Part shown: positions 40,972 to 51,563 of the stretch, in pieces
Position numbering within the stretch: position 1 is the first letter of the stretch
Layout of the letters: every line of letters starts with the position of its first letter
Assembly: GCF_003387475.1 (NCBI RefSeq)
Contig: NZ_QUNO01000009.1
Span: 1-64,000 of the forward strand
Origin: Kutzneria buriramensis
GTDB taxonomy: Bacteria > Actinomycetota > Actinomycetes > Mycobacteriales > Pseudonocardiaceae
Direction of reading: 5' to 3'
Length of the DNA: 64,000 nt
Notes under the pieces: generated by a model
The model's database searches: none
What the model was told of the DNA's origin: nothing
The model's input: the letters and a program-made list of their open reading frames with translations, nothing else
Position numbers and translations under genes: made by a program

Positions 40972-42325
40972 ACCGGATCCGGCGGGAGGCGGCGAGCGGG
41001 TCGGGCACGTCGCGCACCGGGACGTCCCAGATCCGGGTCCGGCGGTCGGCGACGTCGTAGGCCGGCCAGCCGGGATCGCCGGAGGCGGCGAATCCCGTCC
41101 AGGCGCGGCGGATCCGCGCCGACAGGTCGTCGAAGCCGGGTGGCGTCGGCGTGCCGAGGACCCGTGCGGCGAAACGGGTCCCGGGGTCGCCGAAGACGAG
41201 CGGGACGTCGACGCCGTGACCGGCCGGTCCGGGCCAGGCGAGGTCGTACAGCCAGGTCCGTCCGCCGGCGGCGGCGTGCGCCTCGGCGACCTCGAGGGTC
41301 GGGACGCGGACGAGGGCGTCGGAAAGCATGGTGGTGACGAGGTCGGCGTCGGGATAGGCGCGCCGGTAGTCGTCGGCGGCTTGCGGTGTCAGGCCGATGG
41401 CTTGGGCGACTACGGCCAGGTCGACGTCCGGCGGTAGTGGCGGGCCCTGGTTGAGGTACTCGTCGTGGGTGTAGCCGCAGACGAGGTCGACGTCGGGGTT
41501 GGCGGTGATCGTCGGCCCCGTGACCAGGTCGCCGTCGATGACGGGTGCGAAGGCGGTGAGCCCGGCGTCGCGGCCGCGCAGCGGCATGTCCTGCACTTGG
41601 AGGATCGCTTCCGGCGGCAGGGCGGCGAGTGCGTCGCGGGTGGGCTGGACGCCGGCGGCGGCGGCGATCGTCGTCGTGACGGCGGCGGCCTCGGCCTGGG
41701 TACGGATGCCGGCGGGGATGCTCTGGGCGATCGCACGATGGAACAGGCCCGTGGCGGTCAGCAGCGCGACGGAGGCGGCGCCGGCGGACTGGCCGAAGGC
41801 CGTCACGTTGGCGGGATCGCCGCCGAAGGACGCGATGTTCGCCCGCACCCAGTCCAGGGCGGCGATCTGGTCGCGGAGGCCGCGGTTGTCGGGTGTGTCG
41901 GGCAGGTGGCCGAAGCCCTCGAAGCCGACGCGGTAGTTGACGGTGACGACCACGACGCCGGATCGGGCGAGCGTCGTCGCCTCGTACTGCGGCATACGGG
42001 TCCCGCCGAGTTTCCACAGCCCGCCGTGGATCCAGACCATGACCGGCGATCTGCCGGCGAGGTCGGGGGTCCAGACGTTGAGCGTGAGGCAGTCCAGGCC
42101 GTCGGCGGGCTGCCAGATCGGCGGCACGCCCGGGGCCGCCGGGAGTTGCGGTGCGGCGGAGGCGAATTCCGTGCAGTCCCGGATGCCGTCCCAGGGGCTC
42201 GGCGGCACCGGCAGCTGGAAGCGCAGTTCGCCTTGGGGCGGTTGGGCGTACGGAATGCCCTTGAAGACGGCGATTCCGTTGTCCTGGCGGCCTCGGACAC
42301 GGCCGGAGGTGGTCGTCGTGATCAT
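40958..42325 (-). CDS. Type-B carboxylesterase/lipase
   Basis: A 455-residue alpha/beta-hydrolase of the type-B carboxylesterase family. Signatures are GIPYAQPP, LNVWTPDL, the oxyanion hole IHGGLW, and the nucleophile elbow in AFGQSAGAASV. Catalytic acid and histidine positions follow in the C-terminal half (VDVPLVFGDP region for the His segment is altered). It hydrolyses carboxylic esters. Its start overlaps the TetR stop by ATGA, so it is coupled to that regulator. No signal peptide. Confidence 0.9.
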   Translation of the reverse strand: MITTTTSGRVRGRQDNGIAVFKGIPYAQPPQGELRFQLPVPPSPWDGIRDCTEFASAAPQLPAAPGVPPIWQPADGLDCLTLNVWTPDLAGRSPVMVWIHGGLWKLGGTRMPQYEATTLARSGVVVVTVNYRVGFEGFGHLPDTPDNRGLRDQIAALDWVRANIASFGGDPANVTAFGQSAGAASVALLTATGLFHRAIAQSIPAGIRTQAEAAAVTTTIAAAAGVQPTRDALAALPPEAILQVQDMPLRGRDAGLTAFAPVIDGDLVTGPTITANPDVDLVCGYTHDEYLNQGPPLPPDVDLAVVAQAIGLTPQAADDYRRAYPDADLVTTMLSDALVRVPTLEVAEAHAAAGGRTWLYDLAWPGPAGHGVDVPLVFGDPGTRFAARVLGTPTPPGFDDLSARIRRAWTGFAASGDPGWPAYDVADRRTRIWDVPVRDVPDPLAASRRIRFRAE

Positions 42326-42885
42326 CGGAGGGCCGCCTCGACCAGTCGGAAGAACAGGGCTCGGCGGTCACGCCAGGTCCGCGCGTCCGGGATGGCCCGT
42401 TTCAGGCCTTCGGCGGCGGCGACGAGCACCTGGGCCAGCTCGATGCCGGGCACGTCCAGCTGGATTTCGCCGGCGGCCGCGGCGGTGTCCAGGGCGGTGG
42501 CCAGCCTGTCGAGCAGGGCGTGGTTGGACTCGGCGACGATGTCGGCGGTGACGGACAGGCCGGCGTCGAGGAGTTCGCCGCTGTGCGGGCTGGCGGCAGT
42601 GGGGGCCGTCAGCTCTGTGATGTAGGCGGACATCGCCCGATCGACGCGGGTGATCACGTGTCGCGGGGTGGCGAGGGCGGCGTCCGCCGCGGCCAGAGCC
42701 TGGGCGTGGGCGCGGCGGGAGCCGGCGCGGAAGAGCTCCTCCTTGGTGGAGAAGTGCAGGTAGAGGGCGGCCCGGGAGATGCCGGCGGCCCGGGCGACGT
42801 CGCTCATCGTCGTCTTGGCGTAGCCGTACTGGCAGAAGACGGCGAGAGCGGCGTCGAGCACCGGCCCGCTGCGGTCGTGGGTCAC
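42322..42885 (-). CDS. TetR-family regulator
   Basis: A 187-residue TetR repressor. The HTH is DAALAVFCQYGYAKTTMSDV...AGISRAALYLHFSTKEELF, with a C-terminal helical domain of the AefR type. The GTG at 42885 (VTHDRSG) is chosen because the sequence just upstream holds a palindrome rather than coding sequence. It forms an operon with the esterase, and its own promoter carries a 30-bp dyad, so it probably represses both. Confidence 0.88.
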   Translation of the reverse strand: MTHDRSGPVLDAALAVFCQYGYAKTTMSDVARAAGISRAALYLHFSTKEELFRAGSRRAHAQALAAADAALATPRHVITRVDRAMSAYITELTAPTAASPHSGELLDAGLSVTADIVAESNHALLDRLATALDTAAAAGEIQLDVPGIELAQVLVAAAEGLKRAIPDARTWRDRRALFFRLVEAALR

Positions 42886-42897
42886 GGCGAGCAGGCT

Positions 42898-42927
42898 GAC
42901 ACCTTGGACAAATTTCGTCAAGATGTC
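42898..42927. promoter_or_regulatory. 30-bp dyad, probable TetR autoregulatory operator
   Basis: The left half GACACCTTGGACAAA and the inverted right half GACATCTTGACGAAA match at 11 of 15 positions with no spacer. The leftward -35-like TTGACG (42916-42921, complement) lies inside. It begins 12 bp before the TetR start and abuts the stop of the DUF899 gene. Confidence 0.65.
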
Positions 42928-43670
42928 TAACGGCCCAGGGACTCCTCGGGAGTAGCCCCGGGCCGGGTCCACTGCGGCACCGGACGGCTGGTCGGGCCCC
43001 ACGTGGCGGTCCCGTCCGCGGCCGAGCGCCAGAACCAGCCCGGGGCCTGCCCCTCGGGCCAGCCCTCAGGGGTGTCCTGCCACGCCTCGCCGCGGCCGTA
43101 GGGCGTCATGTCGAGCAGCCCGAGGGACGAGTAGACGCCCTCGACGCCGCGTCCCGTCGTGGAGTACGTGAGGAACACTCGGTCACCGTCGCGCAGGTAG
43201 ACCGTCAGCGCGCCCATGGCGCCGCCGGCAGGGCCGTCCAGGCCGCGCACCGAGTACCAGGGCTCGGTATAGCCCATGAACTCCACGAACGCCGCCACCT
43301 CGGCCCAGCGGCCCGTGGTCAGCACGGCGTAGGACACGCCGCGGGCGCGGAGGTAGGCGGCGTCCGGCAGGTGCCAGGCGATGGCGGTGCAGCCCTCGCA
43401 CTGGCCCTGGTGCGGCGCGCCGTCCCACCACATGTGCTTGTAGACGACGAGCTCGTCCCGGCCCTGGAACAGGTCCAGGAACGGGACCGGCCCGTCCGGC
43501 CCGACCACCTCGACCTTGCCGTCGAACTCCACCATCGGCAGCCGGCGGCGGGCTGCGGCGATGGCGTCGCCCTCACGGGTGTGGGCCTTCTCGCGGAGCA
43601 GCAGCTCGTCGCGGGCGGCCTGCCAGGTGGCCAGGTCGACGACGGGCGGGCGGCCGGTCACGTTCGTCAC
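42927..43670 (-). CDS. DUF899-family thioredoxin-like protein
   Basis: A 247-residue protein with the features of DUF899: LLLREKAHTREGDAIAAARR near the start, FLDLFQGRDELVVYKHMWW, and the CEGCTAIAWHL cysteine pair in a thioredoxin-like fold. The family's function is not established. The GTG at 43670 follows GGAGGAACC with good spacing; the longer frame has no site. Confidence 0.9.
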   Translation of the reverse strand: MTNVTGRPPVVDLATWQAARDELLLREKAHTREGDAIAAARRRLPMVEFDGKVEVVGPDGPVPFLDLFQGRDELVVYKHMWWDGAPHQGQCEGCTAIAWHLPDAAYLRARGVSYAVLTTGRWAEVAAFVEFMGYTEPWYSVRGLDGPAGGAMGALTVYLRDGDRVFLTYSTTGRGVEGVYSSLGLLDMTPYGRGEAWQDTPEGWPEGQAPGWFWRSAADGTATWGPTSRPVPQWTRPGATPEESLGR

Positions 43671-43736
43671 GGTTCCTCCAGAGGTCGGGCTTACCTTCAC
43701 CTCCTGGTCGAAGCCGCCCGCGCCGTTTCGACACGC

Positions 43737-44960
43737 TCAGCGCGTCGCGCGGCGTTTGGTCCAGATGTCGTAGGCGACGGCCGCGAGCAGCACCAGGCCC
43801 TTCACCAGCATCACCTGCTCGCTGGGCGCGCCGATCAGCGACATGCCGTTGTTGATCACGGCCATGATCAGGCCGCCGGTGATCGCGCCGACCACCTTGC
43901 CCACGCCGCCCTGCACGGCCGCGCCGCCGATGAAGGCGGCCGCGATGGCGTCCAGCTCGAACGAGGTGCCCGCGGTCGGCCCGGCCTGGTTGAGCCGGCC
44001 GGCGAAGATCACCCCGGCCAGCGCCGACAGCACGCCCATGTTCACGAAGATCCAGAACACCACCGACTTCACCTTGACGCCGGACAGCGTCGCGGCCTGG
44101 AGGTTGCCGCCGATGGCGTAGATGCGACGGCCGAACACCGCCCGCGTGGTCAGCAGCGAGTAGAACAGCACCAGCGCCGCCAGCAGCACCAGCACCCACG
44201 GGATGTTCTTGAACCGCGCCAGCTGCACCACCACGGCCAGCACGACCACGCCCGAGCCGCCGATCTTGAGCAGGAACACCGGCAGCGGGTCCACCTCCTG
44301 GAGGTAGTGCTGCCGACCCCGGCGGGTGCGCCACTGCGAGAGGGCGATGCCGGCGACGACCAGCACACCCACCAGCAGGCTCACGATGTCCGCGCCGCCC
44401 AGCGGGCCGAGGCCGACGTTGCCGAGGTAGCCGTCGGTGAAGCCGTTGGACAGCGTGCGGATCGGGTCCGGGAACGGGCCGATGCCCTGGTTGCCCAGCA
44501 CGGTCAGGGTGAGCGCGCGGAACACCAGCATGCCGGCCAGCGTCACGATGAACGCCGGGATGCCGAAGTAGGCGATCCAGTACCCCTGCCACGCCCCGAT
44601 CAGCGCGCCGACCACCAGCGTGACCAGCAGCGCCAGCAGCCACGGCATGTTCAGGTTGACCATCAGCACCGCCGACACGGCGCCGGTCACCGCGACCACG
44701 GAGCCGGCGGACAGGTCGATGTGGCCGGCGATGATGATCAGGATCATGCCGATCGCCAGGATCAGCACGTACGAGTTCTGCACGATGATGTTGGAGATGT
44801 TCTCCGGCTGGAGCATCGTGCCGCCGGTCAGCACCGTGAACAGCGCGACGATCAGCACGAACGCCACGTAGATGCCGCTCTGCCTGGGGTTGAAGGAGAA
44901 CCGGCGCGGCGGCTGGTCGATCCGGCCGCTGACCCGCCGGGTCTCGACGGTGCTGCTCAT
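43737..44960 (-). CDS. Sugar ABC transporter permease (GguB/MmsB-like)
   Basis: A 407-residue permease with about 10-12 membrane helices. Conserved elements of the monosaccharide importers are [32 protein letters not shown] and [14 protein letters not shown]. Length matches GguB, the larger permeases that pair with ChvE-type binding proteins. It is the last gene of the arabinose operon and overlaps the ATPase stop by ATGA. It probably forms a homodimer that imports arabinose and related sugars. Confidence 0.93.
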   Translation of the reverse strand: MSSTVETRRVSGRIDQPPRRFSFNPRQSGIYVAFVLIVALFTVLTGGTMLQPENISNIIVQNSYVLILAIGMILIIIAGHIDLSAGSVVAVTGAVSAVLMVNLNMPWLLALLVTLVVGALIGAWQGYWIAYFGIPAFIVTLAGMLVFRALTLTVLGNQGIGPFPDPIRTLSNGFTDGYLGNVGLGPLGGADIVSLLVGVLVVAGIALSQWRTRRGRQHYLQEVDPLPVFLLKIGGSGVVVLAVVVQLARFKNIPWVLVLLAALVLFYSLLTTRAVFGRRIYAIGGNLQAATLSGVKVKSVVFWIFVNMGVLSALAGVIFAGRLNQAGPTAGTSFELDAIAAAFIGGAAVQGGVGKVVGAITGGLIMAVINNGMSLIGAPSEQVMLVKGLVLLAAVAYDIWTKRRATR

Positions 44961-46495
44961 GGGATGTGCTCCTGGTTCCTGGTCATGTGCTGCATCAGGC
45001 GCTCCTGGGTCGCCTCGGCCCGGCTCAGCTCGCCGGTGATCCGGCCGGCGGCCAGCGTGTAGATCCGGTCGCACAGGCCGAGCAGCTCCGGCAGCTCCGA
45101 GGAGACGACCAGCACCGCCTTGCCCTCGTCGGCCAGCCCGTTGATGATCGAGTAGATCTCGTACTTGGCGCCCACGTCGATGCCGCGGGTCGGCTCGTCG
45201 AGGATCAGCACGTCCGGATCCGTGAAGATCCACTTGGACAGCACGACCTTCTGCTGGTTGCCGCCGGACAGCGTGCCGGTGACCGTGTCCACGGTCGGCA
45301 CCTTGATGTTCATGCTGCGCCGGAACTTCCCCGCGACCTGGTGCTCCTCGTTCTCGTTGACCCAGCCGCGGCGGGCCAGCTTGCCCAGGCCCGCCGCGGA
45401 GATGTTGCGCTTGACGTCCTCGATCAGGTTGAGGCCGTAGCGCTTGCGGTCCTCGGTGACGTAGGCGATGCCGTGGCCGATCGCCTCGCGCACCGTCCGC
45501 GCGTGGATCTCCTTGCCGTCCTTGACAAGTCGGCCCGAGATGTCGCGACCGTAGGACCGGCCGAACACGCTCATCGCGAGCTCCGTCCGGCCGGCGCCCA
45601 TCAGGCCCGCCAGTCCGACGATCTCCCCGCGCCGGAGCACGAGGCTGGCCGCGTCGACCACCTTGTGCTCCGGCCGGGTCGGGCTGTGCACCGTCCAGTC
45701 CTCGATGCGCAGCGCCTCCGCGCCGATCTTCGGCTCGTGCGGCGGGAAGCGGTGCTCCAGGTCCCGGCCGACCATCCCGGCGATGATCCGGTCCTCGCTG
45801 ACGTCGTCGGCGCGCACGTCCAGCGTCTCGATCGTGCGGCCGTCGCGGAGAATGGTGATCGAGTCGGCGATCGCCATGATCTCGTTGAGCTTGTGCGAGA
45901 CGATCACGCACGTGACGCCGTCCTCGCGCAGACCCCGCAGCAGGTCCAGCAGGTGCCGGGAGTCCTCCTCGCCCAGCGCCGCGGTCGGCTCGTCCAGGAT
46001 CAGCAGCCTGACCTTCTTGGACAGCGCCTTGGCGATCTCCACCAGCTGCTGCTTGCCCACGCCGAGCTCGCTGATCGGCGTGACCGCCGGCTCCCGCAGC
46101 CCCACCCGGTCCAGCAGCTCGGCCGCCCGGTGGTTGGTGCGGTTCCAGTCGATCAGCCCGCGGGCGGTCTGCTCGTTGCCGAGGAAGATGTTCTCCGCGA
46201 TCGACAGCTGCGGGCAGAGCGCGAGCTCCTGGTGGATGATCACGATGCCGCGGTGCTCGCTGTCCCGGATGCCGCCGAACTCGCAGGCCTGGCCGTCGAA
46301 GGTGAACTCGCCGTCGTACGAGCCGTGCGGGTACACCCCCGACAGCACCTTCATCAGCGTGGACTTGCCGGCGCCGTTCTCGCCGCAGATGGCGTGGATC
46401 TCGCCGCGGCGCACGGTCAGGCTCACGTCGGCCAGCGCCCGCACGCCCGGGAACGACTTGCCGATGCCGGTCATCGTCAGGATGGAGTCGACCAT
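44957..46495 (-). CDS. Sugar ABC transporter ATPase (GguA/MmsA-like, duplicated)
   Basis: A 512-residue tandem ATPase. The N-terminal half has Walker [10 protein letters not shown], a signature-like [16 protein letters not shown] and Walker [12 protein letters not shown]. The C-terminal half has an altered Walker A (GLMGAGRTE), signature [11 protein letters not shown] and Walker [13 protein letters not shown], as is usual for this carbohydrate-importer class. The partner proteins are the adjacent permease and the ChvE-like binding protein. Confidence 0.95.
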   Translation of the reverse strand: MVDSILTMTGIGKSFPGVRALADVSLTVRRGEIHAICGENGAGKSTLMKVLSGVYPHGSYDGEFTFDGQACEFGGIRDSEHRGIVIIHQELALCPQLSIAENIFLGNEQTARGLIDWNRTNHRAAELLDRVGLREPAVTPISELGVGKQQLVEIAKALSKKVRLLILDEPTAALGEEDSRHLLDLLRGLREDGVTCVIVSHKLNEIMAIADSITILRDGRTIETLDVRADDVSEDRIIAGMVGRDLEHRFPPHEPKIGAEALRIEDWTVHSPTRPEHKVVDAASLVLRRGEIVGLAGLMGAGRTELAMSVFGRSYGRDISGRLVKDGKEIHARTVREAIGHGIAYVTEDRKRYGLNLIEDVKRNISAAGLGKLARRGWVNENEEHQVAGKFRRSMNIKVPTVDTVTGTLSGGNQQKVVLSKWIFTDPDVLILDEPTRGIDVGAKYEIYSIINGLADEGKAVLVVSSELPELLGLCDRIYTLAAGRITGELSRAEATQERLMQHMTRNQEHIP

Positions 46496-46500
46496 GGCGA

Positions 46501-47631
46501 CTACTTCAGCTGGCCGGCGGTGTAGTAGCCGGAGTCGACCAGCGCCGCCTGGTAGTTGTCCTTGGTGACGACCACCGGCTGGAGCAGGTAGGACGGCACG
46601 ACCTTCTTGCCGTTGTCGTAGTCCTTGGTGTTGTTGACCTGCGGCTTGCCGCCGGTGAGCAGCGCCTGCGCCATGTCCACCGCGGTCTTGGCCAGCTGGC
46701 GGGTGTCCTTGAACACCGTGGAGTACTGCTCCCCCGCGATGATCGACTTGACCGACGCGACCTCGGCGTCCTGCCCGGTGACCACCGGGTAGGGCTGGCC
46801 GGCGGTGCCGTAGCCGTTGCTCTTGAGCGCGGACAGGATGCCGATGGACAGCCCGTCGTACGGCGAGAGCACGCCGGCGACCTTGGTGGTGGCGTTGTAG
46901 GTCTTGGTGAGCAGGTCCTCCATGCGCTTCTGCGCGGTGGCCGGGTCCCAGCGGAGGATGGCGCAGGTGGCGAAGTCGGTCTGGCCGCTCTTGACCACCA
47001 GCGTGCCCTTGTCCAGGTACGGCTTGAGCACGGACATCGCGCCGTTGAAGAAGAAGGTGGCGTTGTTGTCGTCCGGCGAGCCGGCGAACAGCTCGATGTT
47101 GAACGGCCCGGTGACGCTGGCGTCGTCGCTGCCGTCGGCCTTCTTCAGCTTCAGCCCGGTGAGCAGGGAGTTGGCCTGCTCCACGCCGACCTTGAAGTTG
47201 TCGAAGGTGGCGTAGTAGTCCACATTGGACGTGTTGCGGATCAGGCGGTCGTAGGAGATCACCGGGATGTGCCGGTCGGCGGCGTCCTGGAGCTGGGTGG
47301 TCAGGGCGGTGCCGTCGATGGAGGCCACGATCAGCGCCTTGGCGCCCTTGGTGATCTGGTTCTCGATCTGGTTGGCCTGGGTGGGGATGTCGTTCTCGGC
47401 GTACTGGAGGTCGACCTTGTAGCCGAGCTTCTCCAGCGCGCCCTTGATGTTGTCGCCGTCGTGGATCCAGCGCTCCGACGACTTGGTCGGCATGGTCACG
47501 CCGACCAGCGCGCCGGCGTTGGAGCCGGGGGTGAGCGCCTGGTCCACGGTCTTCACCGCGGAACCGCAGGCGGTCAGGGCCGCGCCGAGCGTGAGGGCGA
47601 CGCCGGCCGCCGCCCAACGGGGAAATCGCAT
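46501..47631 (-). CDS. ChvE-like sugar-binding lipoprotein
   Basis: A 376-residue periplasmic-type binding protein with a lipoprotein signal (LTACGS). It matches the ChvE/multiple-sugar-binding group in having [17 protein letters not shown] and [17 protein letters not shown]. In plant-associated bacteria ChvE binds arabinose, galactose and xylose. It follows araA by 17 bp and starts with AGGAG seven bases upstream, so it is cotranscribed with araBDA. Confidence 0.93.
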   Translation of the reverse strand: MRFPRWAAAGVALTLGAALTACGSAVKTVDQALTPGSNAGALVGVTMPTKSSERWIHDGDNIKGALEKLGYKVDLQYAENDIPTQANQIENQITKGAKALIVASIDGTALTTQLQDAADRHIPVISYDRLIRNTSNVDYYATFDNFKVGVEQANSLLTGLKLKKADGSDDASVTGPFNIELFAGSPDDNNATFFFNGAMSVLKPYLDKGTLVVKSGQTDFATCAILRWDPATAQKRMEDLLTKTYNATTKVAGVLSPYDGLSIGILSALKSNGYGTAGQPYPVVTGQDAEVASVKSIIAGEQYSTVFKDTRQLAKTAVDMAQALLTGGKPQVNNTKDYDNGKKVVPSYLLQPVVVTKDNYQAALVDSGYYTAGQLK

Positions 47632-47648
47632 GTGCACTCCTGAATTGG

Positions 47649-49151
47649 TCAGAACCCCTGGGCCAGGCGGTAGTACGCCTGGTTCCAGCGGATTCGGTCG
47701 CCGAAGTCGGCGGTGGTGCTGTTCCTGTCGATCACGAGCAACTCGGTGTTGAGCATGTTGCTGAAGTCCCGCAGCGTCTCCGCGCCGACGGCCTGCGTGA
47801 GCACCGTGTGGTGCGGGCCGCCGGCCATCAGCCACGCCTCGGCGGACTCCGCCAGCGACGGCGCCGGCCGCCAGACCGCGCGGGCCACCGGCAGCCTCGG
47901 CAGCGGCTCGTCCGGCGCGGTCACCTCGACCTCGTTGGCCACGAACCGGAATCGGTCGCCCATGTCGACGAGGCCGATGACCGTCGCGGGGCCGGCCGCC
48001 GCGTCGAACACGAGCCGCACGGGGTCCTCGCGGCCGCCGATGCCCAGCGGGTGGACCTCGCAGGACGGCCTGTCGGCGGCGATGCTCGGGCAGACCTCGA
48101 GCATGTGCGCGCCGAGGATCTTCGGCTCGCCCGGGCCGAAGTGGTAGGTGTAGTCCTCCATGAACGACGAGCCGAGCCCGGTGCCCCGGCCCATCGCCTT
48201 GATCGCCGCGAGCAGCGTCGAGGTCTTCCAGTCGCCCTCGCCGCCGAAGCCGTAACCGTCGGCCATCAGCCGCTGCACGGCGATACCCGGCAGCTGGCGC
48301 AGCCCGCCCAGGTCCTCGAAGTTCGTGGTGAACGCGCCGAAGCCGCCCTCGGTGAGGAACTGCCGCAGCCCCACCTCGATCCGCGCGGCGTAGCGCAGGG
48401 AGTCGTGACGATCGCCGCCGGGGGCGAGTTCCGGCGCTACCGCGTAGGAGGCGACGTACTCGGCGACCACTTCGTCGACATCGTTGTCGGATGCCGAGTC
48501 GACCACGGACACCAGGTCGTTGACGCCGTACGTGTTGACCGAGACGCCGAACCGCAGCTCGGCCTCGACCTTGTCGCCCTCGGTCACGGCGACGTCGCGC
48601 ATGTTGTCGCCGAACCGGGCCAGCCGGAGGTTTCGCAGATGCGACAGGCCGATCGCCGCGCGCGTCCAGTCCTCGACCCGGCCCAGCAGCCGCTCGTCGG
48701 TGGCATGTCCGGCCACCGTCTTGCGCGCGACGCCGATCCTGGTCTGCACGAACCCGAACTCGCGGTCGCCGTGCGCGGCCTGGTTGAGGTTCATGAAGTC
48801 CATGTCGATGGTCGCCCACGGCAGCGTCCGGTGCAGCTGGGTGTGCAGGTGCAGCAACGGCTTGCGCAGCGCGTCCAGGCCGCTGATCCACATCTTGGCC
48901 GGCGAGAACGTGTGCATCCACGCGATCACGCCGACGCAGTCCGGGTCGCCGTTGGCCTCCAGCATCAGCCGGCGGATCGCGGCCGCGTCGGTCAGCACCG
49001 GCTTGCCGATGATTTCCGCCGGGATCCGGCCGGACGCGGTGAGCAGCTGTTGCACCTGCTCGGACTGGGCGGCGACCTGGCGCAGCGTGTCCTCGCCGTA
49101 GAGGTGCTGGCTGCCGGTGAGGAACCACAGTTTCGGCTTGCTCGCGGTCAT
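47649..49151 (-). CDS. araA: L-arabinose isomerase
   Basis: A 500-residue enzyme that converts L-arabinose to L-ribulose. It matches the AraA family over its whole length: the opening [38 protein letters not shown], and the metal region [10 protein letters not shown] with GEGDWKTS and [11 protein letters not shown]. Length equals the usual 500. ATG 49151 overlaps the araD stop by ATGA. Gene order here is araB-araD-araA. Confidence 0.98.
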   Translation of the reverse strand: MTASKPKLWFLTGSQHLYGEDTLRQVAAQSEQVQQLLTASGRIPAEIIGKPVLTDAAAIRRLMLEANGDPDCVGVIAWMHTFSPAKMWISGLDALRKPLLHLHTQLHRTLPWATIDMDFMNLNQAAHGDREFGFVQTRIGVARKTVAGHATDERLLGRVEDWTRAAIGLSHLRNLRLARFGDNMRDVAVTEGDKVEAELRFGVSVNTYGVNDLVSVVDSASDNDVDEVVAEYVASYAVAPELAPGGDRHDSLRYAARIEVGLRQFLTEGGFGAFTTNFEDLGGLRQLPGIAVQRLMADGYGFGGEGDWKTSTLLAAIKAMGRGTGLGSSFMEDYTYHFGPGEPKILGAHMLEVCPSIAADRPSCEVHPLGIGGREDPVRLVFDAAAGPATVIGLVDMGDRFRFVANEVEVTAPDEPLPRLPVARAVWRPAPSLAESAEAWLMAGGPHHTVLTQAVGAETLRDFSNMLNTELLVIDRNSTTADFGDRIRWNQAYYRLAQGF

Positions 49152-49858
49152 GTGCGGTTCTCCTGGGACTGTCCAATGACGTTCTGGCCGTAGACGTTCT
49201 GGTAGCGGTGGTGCAGGCGGTCGATGTCCTCGCCGCGCAGCGGGGGAAGCTCGCCGAGCTGGTGTGCGATGTGGACGGTCCGGGCCACGTCCTCGACCAT
49301 CACGGCCGCCTTCACCGCGGCGCGGGCGTCCTTGCCGACCGTGAACGGGCCGTGGTTGCGCATCAGCACCGCCGGCGAGCGGCTCGTCCGCAGCGTTTCG
49401 ACGATGCCCCGGCCGATCGAGTCGTCGCCGATCAGCGCGAACGGCCCGACCGGGATCTCGCCGCCGAACTCGTCCGCGATCATCGTCAGCACGCAGGGAA
49501 TCGGCTCGCCGCGGGCCGCCCACGCCGTGGCGTATGTGGAATGGGTGTGCACCACGCCGCCGACCTCGGGCATGTGCCGGTAGACGTAGGCGTGCGCGGC
49601 GGTGTCCGAGGACGGCGCCAGTTCCCCCTCGACGAGCTCGCCCTTCAGGTCGGTGACGACCATCGTGTGCTCGCTGAGCTCGTCGTAGGACACACCCGAC
49701 GGCTTGATCACCATCAGGTCTCGGTCGGGGACACGCGCGGACACGTTGCCGGCGGTCCAGATCACCAGGCCGTTACGGGTGAGTTCGCCGTGCAGGTCGG
49801 CGACGGTCCGGCGCAGCCTGGTGATGGTGTCGCGCACATCGGCGCCGACGGACGTCAC
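49148..49858 (-). CDS. araD: L-ribulose-5-phosphate 4-epimerase
   Basis: A 236-residue class II aldolase-fold epimerase that converts L-ribulose 5-phosphate to D-xylulose 5-phosphate. Features are [24 protein letters not shown], the zinc ligands in [13 protein letters not shown] and a third His in [10 protein letters not shown]. The GTG start overlaps the araB stop by four bases. It is the last step of the arabinose pathway before the pentose phosphate pathway. Confidence 0.97.
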   Translation of the reverse strand: MTSVGADVRDTITRLRRTVADLHGELTRNGLVIWTAGNVSARVPDRDLMVIKPSGVSYDELSEHTMVVTDLKGELVEGELAPSSDTAAHAYVYRHMPEVGGVVHTHSTYATAWAARGEPIPCVLTMIADEFGGEIPVGPFALIGDDSIGRGIVETLRTSRSPAVLMRNHGPFTVGKDARAAVKAAVMVEDVARTVHIAHQLGELPPLRGEDIDRLHHRYQNVYGQNVIGQSQENRT

Positions 49859-51525
49859 TGGTCCCGTCCCTTCCTGGCATTCCTGCGGCGCTCCTTGAGC
49901 CGCCGCATGACCTCGTTCACCCCGCGCCCGAAGTAGTCGTGCAGGGTCAGGTACTCGGTGAACAGCTCCTCGTAGCCGGCGACATTGGCCGGGATCGGCA
50001 GGTACACGTCACGCTCCACCGATCCCATGGCCGCCGCGGCCGCGCGGATGTCCGGGTACGCGCCCGCGGCGACGGCGGCGTGGATCGCCGAGCCGAGCGC
50101 GGGGCCGTTGCTGGAGCCGATCACCGACAGCGGCATGTCCAGCACGTCGGCGTAGATCTGCATCAGCAGCGGGTTGCGGATCAGGCCGCCGGCGACGACG
50201 AACTCCGTCACCGGCACCTGGGCGTCGATGAACGTGTCGACGATGACCCTGGTGCCGAACGCGGTCGCCTCCAGCAGCGCGCGGTACGTGTCCTCGGCGC
50301 GGGTGGCGAGCGTCTGGCCGACGACCAGCCCGGACAGCTCGTGGTCGACGAGCACCGAGCGGTTGCCGCTGTGCCAGTCGAGGGCGATCAGCCCGTGCTC
50401 GCCGACCTCCTGCTGCGCCGCCAGTCCCGTGAGGAGCTCGTGCACGGAGACGCCGAGTTCCCGGGCCCGGTCGTGGTATTCCGGCGGGACGCCGTGATCG
50501 ACGAACCAGCCGAAGATGTCGCCGACGCCGCTCTGGCCGGCCTCGTAACCCCACAGGCCCGGCACGATGCCGCCCTCGACGACGCCGCACATGCCCGGCA
50601 CCTCGCGCAGCTCGGCGCCGTTCATCACGTGGCAGGTGGAGGTGCCCATGATCGCGACCAGCTGCCCCGGCTCGACCGCCTGCGCGGCCGGGGCCGTCAC
50701 GTGCGCGTCGACATTGCCGACGGAGACCGCGATGCCGGCCGGCAGGCCGGTCCACGCAGCGGCCTCTGCGGTGAGCCGGCCGGCGGCGTCGCCCAGCTGC
50801 CCCAGCGGATGCGCCAGCTTGTCGGTGACGAAGCGTTCGAAGCGGGGGTTGAGCTCACGGAGGTAGTCCGCGCTCGGGTAGGCGCCGTCCTGGTGGATGC
50901 CCTTGTAGCCGGCGGTGCAGGCGTTGCGGACGTAGTTCCCGGTGAGCTGCCAGACGATCCAGTCCGCCGCCTCGACGAACCGCCACATCGCGGCGTACAC
51001 CTCGGGCGCTTCCTCGAGGATCTGCAAGCCCTTGGCGAACTCCCACTCCGAGGAGATCAGGCCCCCGTAGCGGGCGAGCCACTTCTCGCCCCGAATGCGG
51101 GCCAGGTCGGTGATGCGGTCGGCCTGCCCCTGCGCCGCGTGGTGCTTCCACAGCTTCACGTACGCGTGCGGCTCGGCGTGGAATTCCGTGAGCTCGCATA
51201 AGGGAGTTCCGTCCGCGGTGACCGGAATCATCGTGCAGGCGGTGAAGTCCGTGCCGATGCCGATCACGTTCTCGCCCGAGACGCCCGCGGCCTCGAGGGC
51301 GTTCGGCACGGCGTTGCGGAGCACGTCGACGTAGTCCGACGGCACCTGCAATGCCCAGTCCGGCGGCAGTTGCCGGCCGTGCAGCGCGTCTTCCACGACG
51401 GCGTGCGGGTACTCGAAGACCGCGCTGCCCAGTTCGGCGCCGTCCCGCACGCGCACGACGACGGCCCGGCCGGACAGCGTGCCGAAGTCCACGCCGACCA
51501 CGAGCGGTTCCGTTAGCGCTAACAT
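49855..51525 (-). CDS. araB: Ribulokinase
   Basis: A 556-residue FGGY-family kinase that phosphorylates L-ribulose. The N-terminal phosphate loop is VVGVDFGTLSGRAVVV; the second domain has VAIMGTSTCHVM and AGGLIRNPLLMQIYADVL. ATG 51525 starts MLALTEP. The first codons overlap a perfect GTTAGCGCTAAC palindrome (51512-51523), the operator of the regulon. The upstream sugar permease ends 38 bp before, so araB can be reached from the upstream promoter or have its own. Confidence 0.97.
   Translation of the reverse strand: MLALTEPLVVGVDFGTLSGRAVVVRVRDGAELGSAVFEYPHAVVEDALHGRQLPPDWALQVPSDYVDVLRNAVPNALEAAGVSGENVIGIGTDFTACTMIPVTADGTPLCELTEFHAEPHAYVKLWKHHAAQGQADRITDLARIRGEKWLARYGGLISSEWEFAKGLQILEEAPEVYAAMWRFVEAADWIVWQLTGNYVRNACTAGYKGIHQDGAYPSADYLRELNPRFERFVTDKLAHPLGQLGDAAGRLTAEAAAWTGLPAGIAVSVGNVDAHVTAPAAQAVEPGQLVAIMGTSTCHVMNGAELREVPGMCGVVEGGIVPGLWGYEAGQSGVGDIFGWFVDHGVPPEYHDRARELGVSVHELLTGLAAQQEVGEHGLIALDWHSGNRSVLVDHELSGLVVGQTLATRAEDTYRALLEATAFGTRVIVDTFIDAQVPVTEFVVAGGLIRNPLLMQIYADVLDMPLSVIGSSNGPALGSAIHAAVAAGAYPDIRAAAAAMGSVERDVYLPIPANVAGYEELFTEYLTLHDYFGRGVNEVMRRLKERRRNARKGRDQ
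51512..51523. promoter_or_regulatory. LacI-type operator in araB start
   Basis: GTTAGCGCTAAC is a perfect 12-bp palindrome at codons 1-5 of araB. It matches the sites at 56163, 57319, 57565, 61655 and 62932. A regulator bound here could act as a roadblock or on an internal araB promoter. Confidence 0.85.
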
Positions 51526-51563
51526 ATCCGCCAAGGCGTTCTTTCCTCCCTCAGATCCGCAGG

